A stretch of DNA of 64,000 bases from Bagarius yarrelli (Eukaryota; Chordata; Actinopteri; Siluriformes; Sisoridae), in the NCBI GenBank assembly GCA_005784505.1, contig VCAZ01000008.1:10179763-10243762 (forward strand), written 5' to 3'. Positions 43,601 to 54,400 of the stretch are shown in pieces (within the stretch, counting starts at the first letter, position 1; every line of letters begins with the position of its first letter). Made by a program: the position numbers and the translations under genes. The notes under the pieces were generated by a model. The model saw only the letters and a list, made by a program, of their open reading frames with translations, was not told where the DNA came from and searched no databases.

Positions 43601-45306
43601 AATATTCGTTATTTATACGTTTATTTTTCTTTTTTAAAAACGTAACAAAAAATTTGCTGTGTTTTTGGAGGACCCGTAACGGATTAATGGCATTTTAATT
43701 TATTTCAATGGGAAAAAAAATTTGGTTGACATGCGAGTAATTTAAGTTACGAGCTCCGTCACGGGACAAATTAAACTCGTAAGTCACTGTTTGGATTAGT
43801 TGATTTTATTTAATTTTTTTTGTTCTCACAAATGAGCATAAATGTTTAAAAGATTTATAGACAATAAACGTTTCTTTACACTAAACAAAAAAAATCACTC
43901 GACCGCTTTTGGTTCTTTTGTCTTTCTCATCTGTTTGCTCATTTTGCCGTCTCTTTGAATTTTCTTGCTGGTTGGTGTGCGGTAGCAGCTGATCATCACC
44001 ATGGAACGGTTTGTTAAATGTAGCGTTCTGTTAATGGACAATCAAACTATTAATTAGACACTTTAACTAATAATAAACCGCCATCTTTAACTACCCCTGC
44101 CCCTGTCTAAGTGGGATTTTAATTTAACAGGCAACTTTTATTTATCTGACTCAGATATGATGTCAGTAAAACATAGATTTTTAAATATATATTTCTGAAT
44201 TTGTTCAGAGGGTCGGATTTATTCGGATATTTGGAATAAATGTCCTTTTAATAGTCGGTTTAACTGATCTTACTTAAGATAATTTTTAATCGCAGAAATT
44301 AACTTTTATTTCTCTACATTTGCTGTCGTTTATCCGTTACAATTAAATGTTAATTATGTAAACGTAGTTTTAGTAATTAGTTTCTATCATGTTGCGTATA
44401 ACGGAATGTCGAGTCTCGCGATAGACTGCAGCCGTCTGAAGTTCGTACGTGACACACGTTCATTTATTACATTTACAGCATTTGGCAGACGCCCTTAAAC
44501 AGAGCGACTTACATTCATCTCTTTGATACAACTGAACAATTGGGGGTTAAGGGACCCAACAGTGGTGGCTTGGTGGGGCTGGGAATTGAACCCCAGTCTT
44601 TCTGGTGTCAGTCCAACACCTTAACCACTGCACCACCACTTCCACTATTAAAGCACCGTCAGTTCATAAAATAATGACTGAGGAGGAAGAAGTGAGAATA
44701 TCAGCAGAGACAGAAACACACATTAACTCAACATTCAATCCGTTTATACACTCCAATGGAGAAAAACCAACAGTTCCATAATGTGACGTCTTCAATGTGA
44801 CCAAAACAAGTGCTGATATCAGTGTAGAGGACCTCCAGCTCCAAACTGAGGAAACATCTTACAGTAAAGTTTCATGATAATGACTATTGGAGAGATTCTG
44901 TAACTATGGACACTTTAATCTTACTGTAAGTTACTATCACATCTCACACACTCACTACTTTATCCTCTTTTATTAACGTGTATTTTATGTAGCTGTGATT
45001 GTTAGTATTTTTTCTGGTTTCAGGATTTTTCTCTTTATTTAATCAGATCAGAATAACTCACAACTGGTGGAATCTTATTATTCCAGACTTTATTACTTTC
45101 TCTTACTCAAGTCACTTTAAACACTAATACTTTTACTTAATTATTATTTATAAGTAGTTGTACTTAAGTAACATTTTTGGCTACTCTACCAACGCTGAAG
45201 TAACATACTGTATGTGCATGAAGCTCCTTGAAGCAATTATTTTACACCTCTAGGTGGCGACAAAGCAACAAAGTTTGAATCACACAAATGTATCAGATTA
45301 ACACGC

Positions 45307-45352
<46 letters not shown>

Positions 45353-45664
45353 TTAATTAAAATGTATTTACATATTAAAATATTGACAAATGTTTTAATT
45401 AGGTGTAAATTATTATTTTTATGCGCTTTGTTGCCACTTTGTTACAGTGGTTTTACTTCAGCACTGGATTCAGCAGTTAGGTTGGATTCAGCTTGCAGGT
45501 TGTTGTTAATCAGGAAGGAAGAAAGAACTTTTTTTTGCTTTGTATTGTGTAACACAATCAGCACATTCTGTACCGCAAACAACCATAAACCCACGTCTCC
45601 GTGCCAAAAATTTCCAGTTTCTCCAGGTTTCACTGTAGGTGTGTTATAAACACAAACTGTGAAT

Positions 45665-45706
<42 letters not shown>

Positions 45707-45832
45707 CTCTCCTTTTACTTTTTCTTTCAGAAACCTTCCAGCCCCAAACGAGCAGCACAGCCCCAGCAGCACCAGGAGATTCCCCCTGTCTTCAGGACAG
45801 ACGATTTCTTCCCCGCTCAGCCGGAGCCGTGA
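40589..45832 (+). CDS. bloc1s4: BLOC-1 subunit 4 (cappuccino homolog), 5 coding exons
   Basis: Subunit of BLOC-1, the cytosolic complex that sorts cargo from endosomes to melanosomes, platelet dense granules and other lysosome-related organelles. Exons are 40589-40966, 42147-42218, 42315-42416, 42508-42642 and 45731-45832. All junctions are GT/AG and phase 0; total 262 aa. The conserved helical region begins LEEMLVRVDEFVGMLDM and continues through DKLEAFVKMVAANVDVMEEQV and AFKKIFRTMNV, ending with PPVFRTDDFFP, all collinear with mammalian BLOC1S4 (217 aa). The acidic N-terminus has SRDSGIVSQSAS, like the human SGDSGTVSQS segment, then four 10-residue repeats (46-85) and an Ala-rich run. ATG 40589 has purine -3 and G +4. 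An out-of-frame ATG lies 8 bases upstream. The human gene has no introns, so this five-exon layout is notable. Confidence 0.93.
40724..40843 (+). repeat. Coding 30-bp tandem repeat in bloc1s4 exon 1
   Basis: Four in-frame units of 30 bp encode NVSQSPSFGL, NVSQSPSFAG, NVSESQSFNG and NDLRSPSLDG (residues 46-85). The first two are nearly identical in DNA and the last has diverged most. The repeat sits in the acidic, probably disordered N-terminus, before the helical core. Confidence 0.85.
41394..41922. mobile_element. hAT-like MITE in bloc1s4 intron 1
   Basis: Terminal inverted repeats TAGGGGTGTCACGATTATCA and TAGGTGAGGCTGTCACAATG (the second read from the other strand), both followed by a shared ATCAAAT. 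Interior AT-rich with AATTGCG motifs, no transposase. Confidence 0.65.
42724..43055 (+). mobile_element. Interspersed repeat family B in bloc1s4 intron 4
   Basis: GATGGTAGCTCAGTGATTAG head, GAGTTTGATTCCCCTGC, then GTTCTCCCTGTGCTTGCGGG, CACAATCCAAAAAAACATG and CTGGGATAGACTTCAGCAG. Nearly full length; matches 25146-25452 in opposite orientation. Confidence 0.75.
43130..43222 (+). mobile_element. SINE family A, 3' half only
   Basis: CTTAAACCCCAATTGCTTAG to GTCAAATGCTATAAATG; the tRNA-like half is missing. Confidence 0.6.
43287..43792. mobile_element. Non-autonomous DNA element (TTACGAG ends)
   Basis: Left end ACCGTGATTTACGAGTG and right end AACTCGTAAGTCACTG are approximate inverted repeats; internal CGAGCTAAAATTCGGGTTAC and GAGTAATTTAAGTTACGAGC are of the same type. 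No coding capacity. Confidence 0.5.
44468..44646 (-). mobile_element. SINE family A in bloc1s4 intron 4
   Basis: CAGCATTTGGCAGACGCCCT to CCTTAACCACTGCACCACCA, antisense and well preserved. Confidence 0.85.
45308..45358. repeat. (TA)n microsatellite
   Basis: About 22 TA units in bloc1s4 intron 4. A run of about 33 T's lies at 45674-45706 just before the last exon's acceptor. Confidence 0.9.
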
Positions 45833-46165
45833 TCAAGGAACGTGTCAATCTTACGCCGTTCCTGCCAAAAGAAAAACGAGATGCCCAATCCCCTTAAACA
45901 GCAATATGGAAGCGGTCCTGGAGAAGGCCGATCACAGCCGAGCACTATTTTTAGCACACTGTTAGATGGCAGCTAGTTTTATAACAACATTTAGGTTTTT
46001 TTTAACTGACTTTTGTTTAAAGTGCCTCTCCTGAAAACATTGCTGTTTTTACTCAACCGGCAAACAGGCATGTGTCGATATCACTCATTCACATCAAGCT
46101 AATTTTGCAATGTTGTTGCTATAGAAAAGACCTGCACAGAGAGTTGTGTAACTATGAAGCCACAC

Positions 46166-46171
46166 ATTAAA
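46166..46171 (+). terminator. Candidate bloc1s4 polyadenylation signal (ATTAAA)
   Basis: ATTAAA 334 bases after the bloc1s4 TGA and before a MITE-like element begins near 46267. It is a variant signal in a plausible position. Confidence 0.4.
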
Positions 46172-46266
46172 CCTCGAGCACACTTCAAACGTCTGGCTCA
46201 ACTAAGTGCATGGAGGAGGAGCTAAATCATTTTGACTCCGCCCCCCCTGGACAACTTGCTGTTTGA

Positions 46267-47006
46267 AGGAATACTGTACTCTAAAATGACAATTCTGACA
46301 ATAATTTCTCACCCTCATGTTACACCAAAAGCATACGGGTTTTTTTTCATCTTCAGAACAAAATCAGAAATTTTTTGATAAAATCTAAGGGCTCTCTGAC
46401 CCTCCAATAGACAGCAAGGTAACTACCATGTTCAAGGCCCAGAAAAGTACCAAGACAATCAACAATGTGACATCAGCAATTCAACTGTAATTGTCCAAGG
46501 TACGAGAGTACTTTTTTTTGCAGAGAAAATAACTACTTTACTTCACATTTTTCTCTACCTGTTAACACATGTTCACGACAGTATGTGTTTACCATTATTG
46601 AGGCAGATCTGCGGCAACAGCGCTGACCCAAATCCGGCGTGATGACATCAAATGCACATACCGTGCACGCTGTAGAAAAGCTATCGAAATGCAAACTTTA
46701 ACACCATTTTAAAGACCAAAAATAAGAATCAATCAATGTAAATTTAGCTTCTCGTCCCTGTGTGTAATATTACAATCGAACTGCTGATGTCACATGGACT
46801 ACTCTGTCGATCGCCTTGGTGCTTTTCTAAGGCTTAAGCGCGGTGGTTACCTTGCCGTCTATAGGAGGCTCAGAGAGCCCTTAGATTTCATTAAACATAT
46901 TTCACATTGTGTTCTGAAGATGAAAAAAGGTCTTGTGGGTTTGGAACAACACGAGAGTGAGCAATTAATGTCAGAATTAAAATTTTGGGGTAAACTATCC
47001 CTTTAA
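46267..47006. mobile_element. MITE-like foldback element after bloc1s4
   Basis: The left end (TGACAATTCTGACAATAATT, CTCACCCTCATGTTACACC, CATCTTCAGAACA) is complementary to the right end (TCTGAAGATGAAAAAAGG, TTGGAACAACACGAGAGTGA, AATTAATGTCAGAATTAAAA). The arms run about 230 bases, so it folds into a large imperfect hairpin. No transposase. Confidence 0.7.
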
Positions 47007-47499
47007 GGACACATCCACCAGTCATGCTGTTGCTGCATCCGCCATAAAACCTCAGAACGATTCAATTCATTTAAGCAAATCTTTGATTCATTTGTACTTA
47101 AAGTAAGCAACAAAAAATACCTCTGTAGGTAGGTGGCGCTAGATTAGGTCTGATTTTGCTACCTGGACAATAAGTCGTTTCTTTTAGTTGAAACACTTTT
47201 GAATCATCTTCTTGAATCATTCGTATTTAGGAAAAAACAGAATCGAGAGTCTGATTAGGTCTGACTCCGCCCAACTGGACACTTTGCTGTTTCTGTTAGT
47301 TTCATACTCTTTGTTAAACATTTTTTATTCACACACACATGGTGTGTAGTGTCACAGTTTTTAACCAGAATGAATCGATTCATTTAAATGACTCTAACAG
47401 ACGGCAGCATATTAGACTGAAGAGTTTTACTTATTACTACTACTTAACTTTGTACAGAAAGGTGGAGCCACCTGGACTCCACCCACCTGGACACTTTGG

Positions 47500-48027
47500 C
47501 CCTGTCTGAAATTGCTTACTTTTATACTTGGTAGGCAAAGCTGAGTATTGGAGGTGAGTATTATGTTTGAATCGTTAGTATGCAAGATACAGTATGCAAA
47601 AAGTTTCCAAATGATCTACCACTTCCTCCCAAAGTTCGAAGTATGCATACGATGCACACTTTACTATCCCATGAGGCAGCGGGAGAGACGACTCGTCATA
47701 TGCGAATGACACGTCATATGGTGGAAAACGGTGACGCGGCACTTTTTAAGCGCTTGAGGTAGCTTCAAGTGCTTAAAAAATGTTTCTTGGCAGTACATTA
47801 GACTCGTTTAACGTCACTTAATTTCAACATTCTTCAACTTTAACTTCACGCTGCTGTGACGTCGTATGTCATGTGACAATATCAAAATGGCGGCTATAGA
47901 AGGTCTAAATTTCATTGATACTACCTGCAACTATACTATATAGTACATACTTGTCTAATGGTCAGGAAGTACATACTAACTGAAATCTAGTACATACTTA
48001 AGTATTATGTGATTTCGGACAGAGCCT
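47500..48027. mobile_element. MITE-like element (GGCCCTGTCTGAAAT ends)
   Basis: GGCCCTGTCTGAAATTGC at the left and GTGATTTCGGACAGAGCC at the right are inverted repeats. Interior contains AAGTATGCATAC and TAGTACATACTT motifs. TTT flanks both ends. No coding capacity. Confidence 0.65.
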
Positions 48028-48029
48028 TT

Positions 48030-49900
48030 GCTACAGCTTCCGTATCACCATGGCAACAAAGCAAATATGGTATAAAAGAACAAATTCTTTGTCTAAACCT
48101 CAGACGCTGAAACCTGTTAACGTTTCAGTTCGTTGTGTCTGTATAGCATACAGATGATAATCGATACATGCCTATTCACAAACACCAGACAGACTTTAGA
48201 GCTTGTTTATTAAGTCTGTGTATGTTTTTATAAAGTTATTTTTAATCCAAAATTTTTTTTTGCCAAAATTCTTCTCTCTCTTTTTCTTTTTGCGCTAACA
48301 TAACTAACATAACGGTAGCTAAAACCAGTTTTATTTCATGCGTTTTTAATGACTGTTCTTTGTTGCTATTTGATACAATGCCACGGCTGCTTGTGCTTCG
48401 TGTTCATACTGTAAAATTTCCACTGTATCCTATTTCGATCAGAGGAAAAACAAATCTTCTCCAGTTTTCGGTAAATAATCTCATTTTTTTTTACACTGAT
48501 GTGATGATTGTCAGTCAGCATGATGGTAATTTCGCTAATTTAATGATTCTAATTTGTAAGAAAATGTACATTTATATATAATAAAAACCATATTGTATAA
48601 AGAACAAATGTCTCCAGTGTCTCTAGTTATCTGGAAATATTTCTTTATACTTCATTCATGTTACTTTATTTATTCCTTTAATTAGTCCTGATTTTAAATG
48701 TATCCCATGAATAAAGATCATGAAGATCAGCATAATAGGTTTTTCCCAGTGGTGGGCCAGTATCAGGGTCAGTATGTCCTTCTCTCTGCCTATTAACACT
48801 ATTAGAAACACAGACCTACATTTACAACCTAAATTCTAATATCTGTTCCATTAAATTGTATTAATTTATTTCCAACAGTTTATTCTCTTCATTTCGTAGT
48901 GTTTTTCTTGCTGCACTGCTTCCAGTACGTGTATGGTAGATTTTTTTGTCCAATCAGATTTCAGTTTCTTTGTTAATCTAATCTGCCAAAGACCTCAGAA
49001 TCATTCGTTCTGTCCACGGAACTTTAACTATATAAGCAGTGGGACTGTTTCTTTAACCAAACAGATTTTAAATTCAACTCAATTCAATTCAACTTCACAA
49101 TAACGTCAGCATTTTTCTGTTCTCTGATTGGTTGATCAGAGTAAAACTGGTACAGTCCAGTTTGACTAGCGAAAAACGTGTGTACAGTTGAATTAGAATT
49201 TTTACGCCTACAACAGCTGACAGAGGAAAAAATTAACTTGGTCTCGGACATACTTAAAAATCCGTTTTAAGGCAGACTTTTCTGGAAAAAAAGACATCTT
49301 AAGGAGAGGAGTTCGGTTAACCCCAAAGATAATAACTAGCTTGTCTCAGCCCAGGAAAGAGTTTATTCGCCACTTCCAGGCCAGTGTCTACAAGCGATAC
49401 CGCTGGCTTACAGCCTTTAAATGTATTATATATTTTATTCAGTTGTTCATGTTCCTGTGATTTTATCAGACTAATATTGATTCTGAACTGCTCCAGATGT
49501 TGTAAGTGGTGCATTTGGGGTTTCTTGCTTTAATTAAAAATGGTTTAATAACAATACACGAAATGTCCCTCTGTCTGTAATGCCAAACTGTGTTATATTG
49601 CTTTTTTGTATAGTATTAATATTTCCATAATTGTGACGTGATAGTGGTGGTATTTAGAGGTGTATCAGTCGGGTAAATAAACCACTCAAGGCCCAGGTAG
49701 CAAATGCACTGCCCACCACCAGGTTTATTCATAACCTTAATTTCACTGATGTCACAATATTTAATGAAAACATATTTTACTGTTATTAATAGTAAGAATA
49801 TTATCACCCTAATCAGGATCATTATTTTAATTGTTTTTACTATTGTAATATAAAAAATTATGTTTATAAAGTTATAGACACGCCCACCAGTGTCGCCTTA
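48030..49900. other. bloc1s4-asns spacer, no recognised feature
   Basis: AT-rich unique-looking DNA. ORFs at 48360-48581 and on the minus strand near 49317-49822 have no recognisable domain or codon signal. Confidence 0.5.
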
Positions 49901-49935
49901 CCTCAGTTTTGCTTGCTGTGAAATCTGAGGTTAAA

Positions 49936-49943
49936 TTTCATCA
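49936..49943 (-). promoter_or_regulatory. Possible C/EBP-ATF (amino-acid response) element upstream of asns
   Basis: TTTCATCA on the + strand (TGATGAAA on the minus strand) fits the C/EBP-ATF composite consensus through which ATF4 induces ASNS during amino-acid limitation in mammals. It lies about 1.5 kb before the asns ATG, and the GC-richer stretch that follows (49960-50025) could be the non-coding first exon. An 8-bp match is expected by chance a few times in a window this size, so this is tentative. Confidence 0.3.
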
Positions 49944-50873
49944 TTCTCATTTCTAGAGCAAGTGTGTCCGCAGCCGACCACCGTAGCGCAGACTCGAGTC
50001 TATTAATCCGGTGTAGTCAGTTTTTGCATCTTTATATTAATTTATTTCACACCTCAACTTTTCTTTTTCAGACCCGAGACGGTAAATTTCACTTCATTTT
50101 GACTTTTTTTGAATAACTTAATTTAAAATTGTTACTTAATTAACAAGGAATTCTTTCTTTTACTTATGAACATTCACATTACCATCATCCCTGTTAGTTT
50201 ATTACGACATGTTACACACGTAATGTGAGCGTCACAGTTGTGTGTAAAAAAAATATAGATCTTTATTTTATTTTCAGGATGTAAGTATGAATTAATTAAT
50301 TCATAAATAGTGGTCCAATTTATATTTTATTTGATTAAATTATTAGCTATTATACTGAAACGTCTCATTCTTTTACAACATTAGTATATATCTATTTTAT
50401 AAATCGACTCATAATAAAAATATATTTAAACATTATATTCGAGTCTTTTATTTAACTAAATCTTTTATGTAAATTTTCAAAAAGAAAAAAAAAAACTATT
50501 AAAAATGTCTGTTTACGAAGTAAATACCGTATACCCACTATTCTATACTTGTTTATTTATTCTTTTAACAACTCATTTTGTTACATGTTATATTTATAAT
50601 ATTTATTATAATTTTGATCTTTAAAGTTATAAAGGACCAGCTTCTGCATCTGATTGGCCAAACCTGCCGTCAGTTTATTACGTCATGTGATTTTTTTTTC
50701 TTTTAACCTCTCTTTTTATTAATTGTATATGTTCTAATACTGATTATAATTTTATTTTCATATATAAGTGCTTTGTACACTATATTTACAGTTTAATTAA
50801 AAAAGGATAGAATTAAAGAAATAAATAAAAATAGCGTGCCGCTGTGCTGCTGCTTCCGGGATGTTTACTTCCC

Positions 50874-50982
50874 GAACGAATCGGTTCACTTAAATGACTC
50901 TTAAATCATTAATTTCCAACAATAACAAAAACGAATCAAAAGTTTGTTTATTACATTTTTTTTCTTAAAATAACACATCTTG

Positions 50983-51047
<65 letters not shown>

Positions 51048-51114
51048 CCAAGATATTATTTTATAATATATATAATACATTATTTTAAGAGTCATTTAAG
51101 TGAACCGATTCGTT

Positions 51115-51115
<1 letters not shown>
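50874..51115. repeat. 242-bp palindrome with TA core upstream of asns
   Basis: The arms 50874-50905 and 51084-51115 are perfect 32-base reverse complements (outer end GAACGAATCGGTTCACTT). Inside, a second imperfect inverted pair (CATCTTGGGT and ACCCAAGATA) flanks a (TA)n tract at 50986-51040. A further TA/TG microsatellite follows at 51118-51190. Confidence 0.9.
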
Positions 51116-51150
<35 letters not shown>

Positions 51151-51425
51151 GTGTGTGTGTGTGTGTGTATATGTATATATGTATATATGTATTTAAGCTG
51201 CATTAAAAAATGTCTGGTAAACGGGTTTGTTTAAAAGAATTATTAAATTTTTTTTTAAATCTGAAATGACTAAAATGACTCACTATGAGTATGTGGATGA
51301 GGAAATAGGCCATACCGTGTGTCATCACTTTAAAATGATGACAAAATCAGTCTGAAAACCTTTCAAGTCAGCATGCTTTTAACAATAATCAGCATATTAT
51401 ATATGTCTCTCCCTACAGAAGTACA

Positions 51426-54400
51426 ATGTGTGGTATATGGGCCTTGTTCGGCAGTAATGCTTGCCTGTCGGTTCAGTGCACCTGTGCCATGAAGATCGCA
51501 CACAGGGGTCCGGATGCTTTCCGCTTCGAAAATGTCAATGGCTTCACCAACTGCTGCTTCAGCTTCCATCGCTTGGCCATCGTAGACCAGCTGTATGGGA
51601 TGCAGCCACTACGCATTAAGCGCTTTCCTTACCTGTGGCTCTGTTATAACGGTGAAATCTATAACCACTTGACGGTGTGTATGAGTTTCTAATTCTTTTA
51701 TTAAAATCTCCCCTTTTTTTTTTAAATAACAGCTACAGTGTTACGTTATATTACGTTATAGAATTTTGGGTAGTAAAATTAAGGTTCTACTACCTTTTCA
51801 AATGTTCTAATAGGTTAAGACTAACAGAACCTTTTAAGCTGTGATCAGGGACTCCTATACTACTCCTCTCTCTTGAGGTGTGCCACAAGGCTCCATTCTC
51901 GGGTCGATTTTATTTTCACTTTACATGCTGCCCCTTGGATTAGTTACTACTGCTAGAATAATTGACCCCGAACTACGACTGCTATGCAGACAATCTGCAA
52001 ATTCACCTACCTTTTGAACCTTCCCCCCCGATATATGCACCATTACTGACCTTGGGCTTTTTAAATCAAACTTTTCTTTCAAAACACTTTTATTCCGTGA
52101 GAAATATCAACCTGTACAAGATCCTGTAGTTGTCATGTTTCTGAGGAATCTAATGTTTCCGGTGTCCTACAGCTGAAAAAGCATTTCGAGTTTGATTACC
52201 AGACCGAAGTGGACGGAGAGATCCTCCTTCACCTGTACGACCGATTCGGCATCGAGAGGATGACACAGCTACTGGACGGCGTGTTCGCCTTCGTGCTGCT
52301 GGACACTGCAAATAGGAAGGTTTTTCTGGGTAGAGACACGTATGGAGTCAGACCCTTATTCAGAATGCTGACTGAAGATGGCTTCCTTGCCGTGTGCTCA
52401 GAGGCCAAAGGTATGAGGAAAGTTTTTTATGGGTTATGATTCTATCTCTACTGATGTTTCTCTACTGGTGTTTCCTCATGTGACTGTGTGGATTTGATCA
52501 TTCAGTCACAATAGTATTAGTGAGATCAGACACTAACGTTAAGGTACGGAGGTCCTGGGTGCCAGTTTATCCTAAAAGTTCTCAGTGGGGTCAGGGATCT
52601 GTGCAGGACATGAAAGTTCCTCCACACCAACCAGAACACAACATGTCTTCATAGAGCTCAGGGACAGGGAACAGGCTTTGAGTCTCTTAGTTCAGGTAAT
52701 GGTAATAGACGCATGTTATATTCCCTCCTCACTATCTTCATTCTTCAGGCCTGACTGATATCACACACTCCATGTCTGACCCTGTGAAGATCACCCCGTT
52801 CCCACCAGGCCACTTTGAGGTGTTTGACCTAAAGGTTAATGGAAAGGTAAAATCTGTTCAGCTAGATCGATTCCACCGCTGCACCGAAGAGCCTAAACAT
52901 GCTGCCTATGACAACATCGAGAACATCGGTAGAGGTAAGAGCGCAAAACGTTGTGTGATGCTTAATATACATTTTATTAGAAAAACCACAGCAGAGGCAA
53001 ATTGCCCGATGATAAAGTTTACGTCATTGTGGATTGCTTGTGTAGGTTTTGCTCTGGAGACGGTCAAGAGCAACATCAGGATCCTGTTTGAAAATGCTGT
53101 AAGGAAGCGCCTCATGGCCCACAGGAGGATCGGCTGCCTTCTCTCAGGTTCACACCCTTTTTCCTTGTTGCTTTTTCTCCTTTATATTTCCTTTTTCTGT
53201 AACTAATCGTTTTAAAAACTCCTGATGTCCAGGTGGTGTCGACTCCAGCCTGGTCGCTGCGACGCTTGTTAAGCTAGCTAAAGAGGAGCAGCTTCAGTAT
53301 CCCGTTCAGACGTTTGCTATCGGGGCAGAAGGCAGTCCGGATGTTTTAGCTGCGCGAAAGGTGAGTGGAGTTAAATCATTAACGTGTAATGCAGTGTTGC
53401 AGGAATGATACTGAGATGTTAGAATCAGTTGGACGATTTCTGGTATCAAGCCAACCAACATCATGCTAATTTGCTCAATGCTAAAAATAGCATCTGGTGT
53501 CCTGTGATGCAGTTAATCAATTTATACTGGGTATAATACTGATACTGGGTTAGAACAAGGTATATATAAGAGTCAAGAAGAAGTCAGAGCTTCAGACTGA
53601 CAGCAGGTTGGACAAGCTGGCATCTGATTAGCCAACCTTCTGTCATTGCGTCTTGCCCTCCATGTAAATTTTACATCATTTGGAAAATCCTGTGTTCAGT
53701 TGGTCCTAATATTCATTTCAATGTTATTTGTGTAGCGCTTTTTACAATGGTGCTTGTCACAACTCGAAGAAATTATAAGATGAAATTATATATAAATTAT
53801 AACCAGACTCAACAGAGAACCCATCCTCATTCTGGTGAAAACAGGGAGCAGGAATTATGTGGTTACATTGTGTGTGTGTGAGCAACTTAAATCATTAGTC
53901 CTTAAAGAACAGCTGGACTGCCTTTTATGGCGGAGTGGGACGTCCTTGATCACCCTGGTATTATCAACTCGAGCAGGTCACAGGGGAGGGTCCGACAGGT
54001 CCGGGGTGGAGATGGGGTCTGGATCACTGGCAGCTCCGTTGTGGCATATGTAACTCAACAGTAAGACAGGGAAAGGGAAAGAGAGAGAGGAAGAGGGAAA
54101 GAGAGAGAGGGAAAGGAAGACAAAAAAGAAGGAAAACAGTTAAGTGACATTGTAATCACATGGTTTGGAGTGATTAAGTGAATAATGCAAGGATGGGCAA
54201 GACTAACTAGGTCAGCATAACTGAAAGGAGAACTAATAGGTCGTCACGCCTTTAGGTGAATTATCCAAAGAAAGCGTGTTCGTGAAATTCTACGCTATCC
54301 AGCCAATTAAATGATTTCGAAAATCCTAAACCCTTTTCAGGTTTTATGTGCCGTCTGCATGTGCCAAGTTTGTTGGTGTGGCATCTGTGACTGATACTAA

